Shown piece after piece: positions 43,752-52,725 of a stretch of DNA of 64,000 bases. Every line of letters begins with the position of its first letter. Within the stretch, counting starts at the first letter, position 1. The position numbers were made by a program, and so were the translations under genes. The stretch is from the NCBI RefSeq assembly GCF_036492635.1, contig NZ_AP025305.1, forward strand, positions 1,860,001 through 1,924,000, written 5' to 3'. The notes beneath the pieces were generated by a model. That model had not been told where the DNA came from. It was given only the letters and a program-made list of their open reading frames with translations, and did not search any database. Origin of the DNA: Aureibacter tunicatorum. Its GTDB lineage: Bacteria > Bacteroidota > Bacteroidia > Cytophagales > Cyclobacteriaceae.

Positions 43752-44696
43752 TTAAGATAAATGAGTATTAAGAAAGTCATTTATTTTATTTATTGCTTGA
43801 TCCACATATTCATCTATGTCGTACAGATCAAAGTGGCCTGCATTTTCCACAACTAATAGTTCTTTTGGATTAGTGCATTTGTCATAAAACTCATTCGTCA
43901 TAGGCCCTGTCATGGCTACTGAACCTCTGATTCCTAAGTATGGAGTATTGAAGTATGGAGCAAAACCAATAGCATTAAGCCTAATATCAGCTTGAGGTTG
44001 AAATGTAGGAATCATGTTAGAGTATGCTGGATATGTCTCTTTACCTGCCCTTTTTGTAAAATAGTATGAATAGGCATCTTTGAAGAATTTTGGCATTTCT
44101 TCAGTAGGACCTTCTTCGCTAAAGATTCCACCCATGATGTCCGCTCGATGAACTTCTCCAGTTTCATAATATTTTTGTTTTTCTTCGGCTTGCATGTTAA
44201 GCAATTGCAGAGCTTGCTCTTTGGACATCATGTTATATAGAAAAGAAGCGTTGTTGAGATAGCCTGATATGGTAACTACAACTTTTAGTCTCTTATCGCT
44301 GACACCTGTATAGGTCATATACATTGAGCCCATGCAAAGTCCAACGCCTGCTAGTTTGTCTCTGTTGACAAAAGGCATGGTTCTTAAAAAGCTTATGCCG
44401 TCTGATATATTCAAGAGAATATGCTCGGTGCTTTCATAGTTTCTTATAGGCCCTTCACTATCTCCATAATTATATGGCTCAAAGGCGAAGAATACATAGC
44501 CTAACGCGGCGAATTTTTTCCCATATACGGCAGAGGCTTGTTCTTTTACTTGCGATAGAGGTCTTGCGAAGAATATTGCAGGGTAGGAGCTTGATGCGTC
44601 AAAGTCTTCTGGAAGATACAGGTCTCCTGCTATTTTGGCTCCATTGCTTTGGTAGAATAATGTGTTTTTCCCGGGTTTTAAATTCAATTCAGTCAT
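43752..44696 (-). CDS. Dienelactone hydrolase-like alpha/beta hydrolase
   Basis: The 314-residue protein has the alpha/beta hydrolase core. The nucleophile elbow reads G-L-C-M-G-S, with Cys in place of Ser, as in dienelactone hydrolases (G-x-C-x-G). The acid and His are likely in the C-terminal 'NPKELLVVENAGHFDLYD' segment, which has GHFD. It may act on a lactone or ester arising from aldehyde or aromatic metabolism. The gene lies 68 nt upstream of the HSL-like hydrolase and 87 nt downstream of the SDR gene. Confidence 0.87.
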   Translation of the reverse strand: MTELNLKPGKNTLFYQSNGAKIAGDLYLPEDFDASSSYPAIFFARPLSQVKEQASAVYGKKFAALGYVFFAFEPYNYGDSEGPIRNYESTEHILLNISDGISFLRTMPFVNRDKLAGVGLCMGSMYMTYTGVSDKRLKVVVTISGYLNNASFLYNMMSKEQALQLLNMQAEEKQKYYETGEVHRADIMGGIFSEEGPTEEMPKFFKDAYSYYFTKRAGKETYPAYSNMIPTFQPQADIRLNAIGFAPYFNTPYLGIRGSVAMTGPMTNEFYDKCTNPKELLVVENAGHFDLYDIDEYVDQAINKINDFLNTHLS

Positions 44697-44783
44697 GATA
44701 GTTTCTTTGAGATTAATGGTTCTATGTGGTTTGTTGACTCAACATGTTTGTTTTCGTCATTGTTGTTCGTAAGCTTAAGGTTC

Positions 44784-45614
44784 TTACTTTGGTAATAAAG
44801 AATCTTTGAGTGTTTTAGTGAAATAAGACTTGGGCATGATTTTTTTCATTGGAATCATCATTTTGGCGTCTTTGCCAACGAAGATTTTATCGGCTGTTTT
44901 TTGGGTGGAAGCTTTGTATATTAAGTCCGCTACTATTTGAGGGTCTCCGAATCCAAAGGGCTTTGGAGGCAAGGCTACAACTTGATTGTAATGCGATTGA
45001 AATTTTAACCTGTAATCTTCGAGATCATTTTTCTTGTTTCCTTCAGTATAGGAGATAGCTCCTCCAAATCCAGTTTTAAAGGCTCCTGGAGCAATGGTTT
45101 TCACTTGTATGTTGAACGGTTCCAGTTCATATCTTAAAGATTCTGAAAGACCTTCGACGGCAAACTTAGATGCGTTATATAAGCTATGCATTGGCAGTCC
45201 GATTGTCCCGGCCATGGAAGTTACATTTATTATCACACCTTCTTTTTGTCGCCTCATGATAGGAAGAGATTCTTGGATAGTATATAAGGTTCCGGTGAAG
45301 TTTGTATCCATTTGTCTTCGAATGTCTTCATCGCTAGCCTCTTCCAAGTAACCTACGGCTCCATAGCCTGCATTATTGACTAATACATCTATAGACCCAA
45401 AGCGAGCAACTCCTTTTATGGTTGCTTGTTTCACTGAAGCTCTTTCTGTTACATCCATGCGAAGAAGGAGGACATTGTCTAGTTGGTTAAGCTCTGTTTC
45501 CTTTTCGGGTTTTCTCATAGTCGCGATCACATTCCAGTGGTTTTTATGAAATGTTATTGCCGCTAATTTTCCAAATCCTGAAGATGCTCCCGTAATCAAT
45601 ACTGTCTTGTTCAT
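44784..45614 (-). CDS. Short-chain dehydrogenase/reductase (classical SDR)
   Basis: From the ATG at 45612-45614 the enzyme has 276 residues, the classical SDR length. The NAD(P) motif is TGASSGFG and the core also has NNAG. Catalytic Ser (NVTSMAGTIG) and Y-x-x-x-K (YNASK) are in place. It probably interconverts an alcohol and ketone or aldehyde. It is first in the leftward operon and is divergent from the DUF2147 gene. Confidence 0.92.
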   Translation of the reverse strand: MNKTVLITGASSGFGKLAAITFHKNHWNVIATMRKPEKETELNQLDNVLLLRMDVTERASVKQATIKGVARFGSIDVLVNNAGYGAVGYLEEASDEDIRRQMDTNFTGTLYTIQESLPIMRRQKEGVIINVTSMAGTIGLPMHSLYNASKFAVEGLSESLRYELEPFNIQVKTIAPGAFKTGFGGAISYTEGNKKNDLEDYRLKFQSHYNQVVALPPKPFGFGDPQIVADLIYKASTQKTADKIFVGKDAKMMIPMKKIMPKSYFTKTLKDSLLPK

Positions 45615-45838
45615 CGTTTTCTTTTGTTTGATTCGATGATACAAATGTCGGTAGTATGGATGGCGAAAAAGTATCCGAATTATGGAAGTTCGTATCAGTT
45701 TTCAGGATGAGCATTTTATTGAGTGCTTGGAGTTCAGTGATTTGGCAACCTTTTAAAGTAATCGAGCCTCTTGCATGATATTTTGTTTGGTGACCTTTGC
45801 AGTGTTGATTTAAACATTTAACATCAAAAAAGACTGTT
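45615..45838. promoter_or_regulatory. Divergent promoter region of the AraC-flanked cassette
   Basis: Two divergent transcription units start here. Rightward GACCTTTG (about 45799-45806) has TTG 18 nt upstream and one mismatch to the -7 box. Leftward GACATTTG (read from about 45650) also has one mismatch. An interrupted repeat with TATCCGAAT and AAGTTCGTATC near 45670-45695 could be a regulator site, but this is weak. Confidence 0.4.
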
Positions 45839-46282
45839 ATGAAAGTTGGAAAATTAATCATGATGCTTGTTTGCCTATTGGCAACGACAAATTTATTCGC
45901 TCAAAGCCATTCTGATGACATTATTGGAATTTGGGAGACTGAAGACAAGGATGGCAGAATGGAAATATATAAATGCGAAGACAAGTATTGCGGAAAACTG
46001 CTTTGGGGTAAAGATATTGTGGAAGAAGATGGTGTAACTTCTAAAAAGGATGTCAATAATCCTGATGATGATTTGAAGTCAAGAGATCTTGTGGGTATTA
46101 CGAATTTGATAGGTTTGAAATACAAAAAGAATGGAGAATATACAGAAGGAGAAATATATGATGCTAATAGTGGTAAAATGTATAGTTGCTTGATAAAGCT
46201 CAAAGGAGGTGATATGCATATGAGAGGTTATATAGGTGTTCCTTTGCTTGGGCAGACAGTGATCTGGAAACGTATCAAATAA
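45839..46282 (+). CDS. DUF2147 secreted protein
   Basis: The 147-residue protein has a signal peptide ending LFAQS. The rest matches the DUF2147 beta-barrel-like fold: an early GIWETEDKDGRMEIY, then CGKLLWG with paired Cys residues, LVGITNLIGL, Y-E-G-E-I-Y-D-A-N-S-G-K-M-Y and the closing L-G-Q-T-V-I-W-K-R. The function of this family is unknown. Start of the rightward operon, 33 nt before the aldehyde dehydrogenase gene. Confidence 0.88.
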   Translation: MKVGKLIMMLVCLLATTNLFAQSHSDDIIGIWETEDKDGRMEIYKCEDKYCGKLLWGKDIVEEDGVTSKKDVNNPDDDLKSRDLVGITNLIGLKYKKNGEYTEGEIYDANSGKMYSCLIKLKGGDMHMRGYIGVPLLGQTVIWKRIK

Positions 46283-46315
46283 GTTTTTTATTAGTTTAAC
46301 TTAAAAAGCACTATC

Positions 46316-47749
46316 ATGGATAAGAATATTTCTGAATTACAACGCATATTCAACTTGCAAAAGAAGGCTTATCGTGCGTCGCATATGCCAACTTATCAAG
46401 AAAGAATAGATAGACTCAATAGGTTGGAGCAATTGACTCGAAATAATATAGAGGAAATCACGAATGCATTGCAACAAGATTTTGGAACTCGCAGCAGAGA
46501 TTGGATTTTTGTAGCCGATATTTTTCCGCAGCTTTCTCATGTCAAAAAAGTTAAAAAGCATTTGAAGAAATGGATGCGCAGAGAAAGAAAATCTTCGGGA
46601 TTATTGTCTCTGACTGGACAACGCACTTATATTGTCAATGAACCTTTAGGAGTGGTGGGTATCGTGTCTCCATTCAACGCACCTGTAAGCTTGGCTTTTG
46701 ATCCTGCCATTGATGCGCTTGCTGCTGGAAATAGGGCGATGATTAAAATTTCCGAAAGCACTCCGAAAACAGCTGAATTGATTAAAAAACTTGTTTCAGA
46801 GTATTTTGCCGAAGATGAATTAGCTGTGATAACTGGCGATGTGGAAGTATCCAAAGTGTTTACATCGCAGCCTTGGGATATGTTTTTCTTTACCGGAGGG
46901 TCCGAAGTAGGTAAGCATATTCTTGCCGCTAATGCCAAGAATCTTACGCCTACAATTTTGGAGTTGGGAGGCAAGTCTCCTTGTGTTATTTTGGATGATG
47001 CTGATGTTAAGACTGCGGCAGCCAAGATTGGCTTGATTAGGCTTACTAATGCGGGGCAAGTATGTATCTCGGGGGATTATGTGTTGTTGCCTGAAAACAA
47101 GTTGGAAACATTTATTGATGAAGCTAGAAATCAAGTGGAAGAAGCTTATCCTTCGATCATTGATAATGAGAACTTTACTTCGATCATTAATGACCAATCT
47201 TATAATAGAATTACAGGATATATTGATGAGGCAAAGGCTGCTGGCTGTCGAATTATTCAATGCAATCCTAAAAATGAATTAGTGCCTGATCCGCTTACTC
47301 GCAAGATTCCAATGACTATGGTTGTGAATCCTTCGAAAGACTTGAAGGTTTCGCAGCATGAGATATTTGGCCCAGTGTTGTCGATTTATACTTACTCCGA
47401 TCTTGACGACGTCATTCATTTGATTAATCGAAAAGAAAAGCCATTGGCTTTGTATATTTTTGGAAAGAACCGTAAAGCAATTGACAAAGTTATCAATAAC
47501 ACTTCAAGTGGAGGAGTGACTGTTAATGACTTGCTTATGCATGCTGATAGTGATCATATTGGGTTTGGCGGTGTAGGTTACAGTGGCATGGGTAGATATA
47601 AAGGCGGGTTCATAGGGTATCAGGCTTTTACTAACCCAAAAGCGGTGCATGAGCAAGGTTTGATGGGAAGGTTCACAACAAATTTTTTCAAGCCATACAA
47701 GAGTGATAGAACTCGTAAAATGATAAGAGGACAAGTAGGTGTAAAGTAG
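46316..47749 (+). CDS. NAD(P)-dependent aldehyde dehydrogenase (coniferyl-aldehyde dehydrogenase-like)
   Basis: The 477-residue enzyme belongs to the ALDH superfamily. It has the cofactor region NEPLGVVGIVSPFNAPVSLAF, the FFTGGSEVGKHI loop, the catalytic Glu in LELGGKSP and catalytic Cys in NAGQVCISGDYVLL. A Gly-rich SGMGRYKGGFIGYQAF lies near the end. The sequence pattern is like coniferyl-aldehyde and long-chain aldehyde dehydrogenases of the CalB type. The substrate is probably a hydrophobic aldehyde. With the SDR and hydrolases it suggests ester to alcohol to aldehyde to acid conversion. Confidence 0.92.
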   Translation: MDKNISELQRIFNLQKKAYRASHMPTYQERIDRLNRLEQLTRNNIEEITNALQQDFGTRSRDWIFVADIFPQLSHVKKVKKHLKKWMRRERKSSGLLSLTGQRTYIVNEPLGVVGIVSPFNAPVSLAFDPAIDALAAGNRAMIKISESTPKTAELIKKLVSEYFAEDELAVITGDVEVSKVFTSQPWDMFFFTGGSEVGKHILAANAKNLTPTILELGGKSPCVILDDADVKTAAAKIGLIRLTNAGQVCISGDYVLLPENKLETFIDEARNQVEEAYPSIIDNENFTSIINDQSYNRITGYIDEAKAAGCRIIQCNPKNELVPDPLTRKIPMTMVVNPSKDLKVSQHEIFGPVLSIYTYSDLDDVIHLINRKEKPLALYIFGKNRKAIDKVINNTSSGGVTVNDLLMHADSDHIGFGGVGYSGMGRYKGGFIGYQAFTNPKAVHEQGLMGRFTTNFFKPYKSDRTRKMIRGQVGVK

Positions 47750-47781
47750 AATTGTTGAACTTATTTAATTCTAGTGGCGAC

Positions 47782-48696
47782 ATGGCAGGAATTTATCATA
47801 TTAAATCAATCAGCGAATTGCACAGGATGCTGGGATGCTCTCCTCCGAGGCACCCCAGCATATCACTTGTCAAGTTTTTGGATATGAAGTTGAATGAGAA
47901 AGATATCGACTTCAAAGGTGCTACGGTAGACTTTTATGTCATTTCCATGAAGAACTCTTCAGGCCAGATAAAATATGGAAAAGGATATTATGATTTTGAA
48001 GAAGGAACGATGTTGTTTGCCGCGCCAAACCAGATCATGTATCCTTCTCATTTGAGCTCTGAAGTTTTGGATTCTGAAGGTTGGAGTTTGTTCGTGCACC
48101 CTGATTTATTGTATGGAACGGATTTGGGGAAAAAGATGGGAGAATATTCTTTCTTTTCCTATGACACTGATGAGGCTCTGCATCTTTCCGAAATAGAGAA
48201 AATTAAAATTCTTTCATGCGTTAATAATATTGTGGAAGAATATAATCAAAATATTGATGCTCATAGCAAGCATTTAATAGTTTCGAATTTGGAGTTGCTC
48301 TTGAATTATTGCCGAAGGTTTTATGATCGTCAGTTTTTGACAAGAGGCAAGCAGAATAAAAGCGTGGTGGTAAGAATAGAAAGGCTTTTGATAGATTATT
48401 TTAATTCTGAAAAGCCTTTGAATTTGGGTTTGCCTACAGTGAAATACTGTGCAGAAGAGATAGGATTGTCTCCCAATTATTTAAGTGATTTGTTGAAAAA
48501 AGAAACGGGTAAGAATACTAAAGAGCATATTGATTATTATTTGCTTGAAAGAGGAAAGAATTTATTGCTTAGTTCTGATCAGAATATAAGCCAAGTGGCT
48601 TATGACCTAGGTTTTGAAGATCCGAAGTCTTTTAGCAAATTGTTTAAGAAGAAAGTAGGTGTTACGCCAAACGATTTTAGAAGCTCAGTGAATTAA
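47782..48696 (+). CDS. AraC-family regulator, paralogue of the one at 41888-42799
   Basis: From the ATG at 47782 the protein has 304 residues; an earlier TTG start is unlikely. The N-terminal sensing half and C-terminal double HTH (YCAEEIGLSPNYLSDLLKKETGKN and VAYDLGFEDPKSFSKLFKKKVGVTPNDFR) match the AraC at the other end throughout. The paralogue pair flanks the cassette, and this one is the last gene of the rightward operon, 32 nt after the ALDH stop. Its end overlaps the convergent umuD by 4 bases. Confidence 0.93.
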   Translation: MAGIYHIKSISELHRMLGCSPPRHPSISLVKFLDMKLNEKDIDFKGATVDFYVISMKNSSGQIKYGKGYYDFEEGTMLFAAPNQIMYPSHLSSEVLDSEGWSLFVHPDLLYGTDLGKKMGEYSFFSYDTDEALHLSEIEKIKILSCVNNIVEEYNQNIDAHSKHLIVSNLELLLNYCRRFYDRQFLTRGKQNKSVVVRIERLLIDYFNSEKPLNLGLPTVKYCAEEIGLSPNYLSDLLKKETGKNTKEHIDYYLLERGKNLLLSSDQNISQVAYDLGFEDPKSFSKLFKKKVGVTPNDFRSSVN

Positions 48697-49115
48697 GTGA
48701 TTTTATGAATAGTGTAGGTGACTATACCCCATACAATAAATTCATCAAAGGCGGTGATTTCTATTGGAGAAAAGTCAGAATTTTCGGGATATAGTTTAAT
48801 TTCTTTTTCTTGCAAATGAAGTTTTTTGACAGTGAAATCACCATTTAGCCGGCATATAGCAATGTCTCCATGCTTGGGCTTAATAGATCTGTCAACGACC
48901 AAAACATCTCCGTCATATATTTCCGCGTCTCTCATCGATTCACCAGATACTTTTATAAAAAATGTTGAATCTCTATTGCTTACAAGCTCTTTATTTAGAT
49001 CAATGGCATTTTCTATATAGTTTTCCGCGGGAGAGGGAAACCCAGCGGGAATGTAATTTGAAACTTTGCGAAGTGACAAATTGCTTATTTCCGATATAGA
49101 ATGAATAAGTAGCAT
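48693..49115 (-). CDS. umuD: UmuD-like S24 self-cleaving peptidase (orphan)
   Basis: From the ATG at 49113-49115 the protein has 140 residues, the usual UmuD length; a longer open frame upstream is implausible. The self-cleavage site A-G is in IPAGFPSPAENYIE. The catalytic Ser is in VSGESMRDAEIYDGDVLVVDR and the Lys in GDFTVKKL. UmuD is processed after DNA damage and binds a translesion DNA polymerase. umuC does not follow here, so its partner is elsewhere. An inverted repeat lies just upstream. Confidence 0.92.
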   Translation of the reverse strand: MLLIHSISEISNLSLRKVSNYIPAGFPSPAENYIENAIDLNKELVSNRDSTFFIKVSGESMRDAEIYDGDVLVVDRSIKPKHGDIAICRLNGDFTVKKLHLQEKEIKLYPENSDFSPIEITAFDEFIVWGIVTYTIHKIT

Positions 49116-49126
49116 AATGAATATGT

Positions 49127-49187
49127 GACTAATATTAATAGTTTTTGTTTGCGAAATATAGCGCTTAATCAACTATTAATGTTAGTT
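49127..49187 (-). promoter_or_regulatory. Inverted-repeat candidate operator upstream of umuD
   Basis: GACTAATATTAATAGTT at 49127-49143 and AACTATTAATGTTAGTT at 49171-49187 are inverted copies matching at 15 of 17 positions, and each half is itself almost palindromic. They start 12 nt upstream of the umuD ATG and flank the presumed promoter. This is consistent with a LexA-type operator, but no LexA box is known to me for this group. Confidence 0.4.
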
Positions 49188-49195
49188 ATGCTAAT

Positions 49196-49229
49196 GAAAA
49201 AAATGGAGCCATTTTCATGGACTCCATTG
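49196..49229 (-). terminator. Terminator of the M43 protease gene at 49252
   Basis: AATGGAG-n-CAT and ATG-n-n-CTCCATT form an imperfect stem with a TTTT-like loop. Read leftward it is followed by a T tract. Confidence 0.75.
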
Positions 49230-49251
49230 AATAATGTATTTGCTATGCGAA

Positions 49252-51888
49252 TTATAGGATAATAATTTTTTCTCGAGTAGTTTGATTATTGATTTTACTC
49301 TCAAAAATATAAATGCCAGAACTAACTTTTGTATTTAATATGTTTTTGCCTTTTGTCAAGCTCCCTTGTTCGATAATATGTCCATTGATCGAATACAAAG
49401 CGTAGTTGCCGGATTGTGGTGCGTCTACATTGAATTGCTTGTTATTTATTGGATTTGGATAAATTTTGATGTTATTGCTTTGTCCTCGGTCTCCAAGAAC
49501 GATATCATTGATCTTTATTTTGATATTGTCCAGCCAAATTCTTGTGCCAAAACCTGTAGTATTCTCGAATTTGATCATGACATCCGACTCTCCGCTGAAT
49601 TGGCTCAAATTGATTTCTTCGACTCTCCAATGATCTGCTTGACTAGGGATCCATGCGTTTGAAGAGTTTGTTGGTATGGCTACAGTCTCTAATTCTGTAT
49701 GTGTTTTTTGGTAAACATTAGTCCAGGTTTCTCCACAGTTGGTAGACACCAGTACAGCAAGTTGGTCAGGGCTGTTGTTGTTATATTTGGTATAGGCAAC
49801 ATCGAAAGTCATGGAAATTTCCGAATGTTCGGAGAAGTCAAGAGATTCCATAATCAGGTCGTCTTTTTGACCAGTAGCATTGTAGTCAGAATTGTTGATG
49901 ATAAGGCAAGAGCTTGAGTTATTGCCAACTCCTATGCGTTGTTCCCATGTAATGGAATTATCTGGATTGACGATTTTCCAGTTGGCAGGAGGGAAATTAT
50001 TTTCAAAACTTTCAGCGAAAGGCAAAGATGCGCTTATCCCAACTTGAACCGCATTTTCCAAACTGATTTTTTCGGATCCATTTTCGTTGCTGACAGTAAG
50101 GTGAATGTCGTAGATTCCTTCTTTTGCGTAGGAAATCTCTGGAGGCGTAGCGCCTGTAAAGGAAGCTGGAGATCCTTCAGGGAATTCCCAAATCCATTGA
50201 TCAATTTGTCCAAGCGATTTGTCGTTGATCTGTATGCTTTCCCCTTCGCATATAGAGGTTGAAGAGATTTCAAACGCAGGAATAGGTGGCAGGGATTCAT
50301 TAATTGATGCGAATCTGGCTTTCCATCCTGGATAACGGGCTTCTACATTGGAGCTGAATTTGAATGTAAGAGCTCCAGATGAATGCGTTGAAGCAATTGT
50401 GCCGGGAGAGTTCGTTCCGCAATAAGTTCCGATAACTGGCGAGTTGGTTGTCGGGCCGTTGAAAATAGTCAAATAATCATTGGTGCAATTTCCTCCTTCC
50501 ATATTAAAGTCTTCGAAAACCATAGTGATTTTGGATGCTGAATTCTCAGGATGCAAAGTCATAGTTTGATTGGTTCTTACTCCATAGTCGCCATCAAATC
50601 CGGGGTCCCAGAATGTTCCTTGAGAAACTGTGAAATCGCCATCTCTTATAACAAGGTCGTCAGTGATTTCAATATAATCCTCTTTTAACTCAAAGTCAGT
50701 TTCGCCGCTAGCGGTTGTTACGGTAAGTTTCACATTGTATTTTCCATTGGATTGGTATGTGATAGGAGGAGGAGTCTTGCCTATGTGAGTAGAAGGTGAT
50801 CCGCCTTCAAATTCCCAGCTGTAGTTTGTTATTTCTTCATTTTCCGTCTCGGAAATATCTGTGAATATCACAGGGTTATTTTTTGGCAATGTGATTAGGT
50901 CGCTCCAGAATTGGGCGCTTACAGCTTCTCCGATGACTCCAGTGGTGATCAAATTTTCTTGTGAATTAATAGAACCATAAATATTGGCGCACGCTTGTCT
51001 GATTACAGATTTTTGCCCTTCTGTGAACATTACTTGACATTCTGAGTAATCCATGAAGTTTTGGGCGTTCGTAAGTGTTCCGCAAGGAGCATAAGTTAAG
51101 TCACATCTTCCTAATGGGGACTGTGATGCTGCATCAGTAGGAGGAGTATCCGCTATGCCGTCTCCATCTCCACATGTGCCTGGTGTTGGAAAAGTGTGTG
51201 GAAGGTTGTAATAGTGGCCAAGCTCGTGTGTTACTAACCCAGGGTGCGTAGGCGAGGCGGTACGTGTACGGCCTATAGCCCAAAAAGAGCATGTTGTCCC
51301 TGTAACTGGACTAGCCCAACCAGAGCCGTAACCTACAGGAGACCCAGGGTTGCCGTAATCGGCTTGCCTTACCACATATATATTCAAATATTTATCATTG
51401 GGCCAGCCATAGGAGTTTATCATATCATCTTCTTCTCCATTATATTGCGTTGAGCCACCTTTTACATAATGTCTTACGATACCTGAAGTAGAGTTGCCTT
51501 GAGGGTCTTTTTTCGCTAAACTAAATTGCAATCCTACATTGGCTTTTACTGAAGAGAATTCATTAATAATATCATTGAATCCATCGTTGTAAGCTTGAAA
51601 ATCTTCGTTTAATTGTTTTACTTGTTCGATGCACTGATCATCTGTAATGTTTTCCAAACCATTTTCATGGATGATGTGAAATACGACTGGAAATGTTAGA
51701 ATCTCGTCTGCTTTGGATCTTCGCAGTTCATTTGCTGAAGGTGCTATATTTGTAATAGCTGAATGCTCTAATTTATCATTTGAAAATCCACAATAATGAT
51801 GATTAGTTTGATTTTGACCATAGCCGGAATTTCCAAAAGCTATGAACGCAGATGTTAAAATCTGCATCCCGAGTAGTTTTAATTTCAT
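49252..51888 (-). CDS. Secreted M43-type metalloprotease with PKD, CUB and MAM-like domains, T9SS signal
   Basis: The 878-residue protein has a signal peptide ending near residue 25. The peptidase domain (about 55-310) has its zinc motif at His221 (HELGHYYNLPHTF) and the met-turn region NFMDYSECQVMF. A PKD domain (about 330-415) follows, then a CUB-like domain (about 420-535, with the C-TNDYLTIFNGP and YCGTNSPG features). A second PKD (about 540-625) precedes a MAM/choice-of-anchor-J-like domain (about 630-795, SFENNFPPANW and WLDNIKI). The end is a T9SS type A sorting domain (IYPNPINNKQF, then VSSGIYIFES). CUB and MAM-like parts suggest binding to proteins or glycans near the substrate. Confidence 0.9.
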   Translation of the reverse strand: MKLKLLGMQILTSAFIAFGNSGYGQNQTNHHYCGFSNDKLEHSAITNIAPSANELRRSKADEILTFPVVFHIIHENGLENITDDQCIEQVKQLNEDFQAYNDGFNDIINEFSSVKANVGLQFSLAKKDPQGNSTSGIVRHYVKGGSTQYNGEEDDMINSYGWPNDKYLNIYVVRQADYGNPGSPVGYGSGWASPVTGTTCSFWAIGRTRTASPTHPGLVTHELGHYYNLPHTFPTPGTCGDGDGIADTPPTDAASQSPLGRCDLTYAPCGTLTNAQNFMDYSECQVMFTEGQKSVIRQACANIYGSINSQENLITTGVIGEAVSAQFWSDLITLPKNNPVIFTDISETENEEITNYSWEFEGGSPSTHIGKTPPPITYQSNGKYNVKLTVTTASGETDFELKEDYIEITDDLVIRDGDFTVSQGTFWDPGFDGDYGVRTNQTMTLHPENSASKITMVFEDFNMEGGNCTNDYLTIFNGPTTNSPVIGTYCGTNSPGTIASTHSSGALTFKFSSNVEARYPGWKARFASINESLPPIPAFEISSTSICEGESIQINDKSLGQIDQWIWEFPEGSPASFTGATPPEISYAKEGIYDIHLTVSNENGSEKISLENAVQVGISASLPFAESFENNFPPANWKIVNPDNSITWEQRIGVGNNSSSCLIINNSDYNATGQKDDLIMESLDFSEHSEISMTFDVAYTKYNNNSPDQLAVLVSTNCGETWTNVYQKTHTELETVAIPTNSSNAWIPSQADHWRVEEINLSQFSGESDVMIKFENTTGFGTRIWLDNIKIKINDIVLGDRGQSNNIKIYPNPINNKQFNVDAPQSGNYALYSINGHIIEQGSLTKGKNILNTKVSSGIYIFESKINNQTTREKIIIL

Positions 51889-52033
51889 GTGCTTGTTTAG
51901 GGAATGATTATATTATATGAAATTTAGGTATAAATATTTAAAATGTGAAATTTAATATGTTTATATGACTTTTTTTGTTGTTAATATTTTTTGAATCAAA
52001 TTTTATTGTCTTTATCGTATAAAAAAATAATAA

Positions 52034-52354
52034 ATGGAAGTAGGTCAACTGGAGTGTGAGATTAATGCAGGAAAGGGCGTGATAGTGTATTTTCAATCGC
52101 CTATGTGTGGTGTTTGCAAATTGTTAAGAGAGAAGATCACTGTGGTTTTGGAGAAATACCCAGAAATAAAAATATTAGATATAAATTTGAAAGAAAGCCC
52201 AGAGTTAGGAGCATTGTTAGGCGTGTATGTAGCTCCTTTATTCGTGTTATATATTGGAGGCAAAGAGTATTTGAGAAAAAATCAAAATGGCTCTACGGCA
52301 TTGTTTGAAAATGAGCTTGACAGATTGAAAAGAATGGGAGCGTTTGATGATTGA
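52034..52354 (+). CDS. Thioredoxin-fold protein
   Basis: The 106-residue protein has the thioredoxin active site in PMCGVCKLLREKI (C-G-V-C, residues about 26-29), preceded by VIVYFQS. The cis-Pro loop is VAPLFVLYIGG. It has no signal peptide, so it is a cytoplasmic disulfide reductase or redox adaptor. C-G-V-C rather than C-G-P-C suggests a specialised partner rather than the main thioredoxin. It is a lone gene between two divergent or unrelated protease genes. Confidence 0.88.
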   Translation: MEVGQLECEINAGKGVIVYFQSPMCGVCKLLREKITVVLEKYPEIKILDINLKESPELGALLGVYVAPLFVLYIGGKEYLRKNQNGSTALFENELDRLKRMGAFDD

Positions 52355-52725
52355 TTTTTATTCTTATTTGTCAATTATAAGCTATGCGTTTTCTATTCAT
52401 TTAAATCAACTTTATAGAAGTTAATATAGTATTAATAAATATCTTTATTTAGAGGCGATTAATTAAATTTGGCTATTTTTTATTTTGCTTAATTATATCT
52501 TGTTAATGATGTGATTTATAGTGTAAAATTTTTTCATGTATTTTTTTGTCTGGATTTGAATAGATACTTCTCAGTATTTAAACAAGGATTCAAATTTTAT
52601 TTATTTTTTTATTAAAATTAAATTATTTGATATATATTATTAAGTAAGGTTTTTAGTAAAATACAACTATTTAAGAAGTTGTATTATTAATTCTGTGATA
52701 AATTACCCTAAAATATAATATAACT
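52355..52725. other. AT-rich leader region upstream of the 1954-residue protease
   Basis: Nothing coding is visible. A perfect 8-bp stem ATACAACT / AGTTGTAT (52661-52684) lies in the leader. There is no exact TAnnTTTG box, and the promoter of the large gene is therefore not located. Confidence 0.4.
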
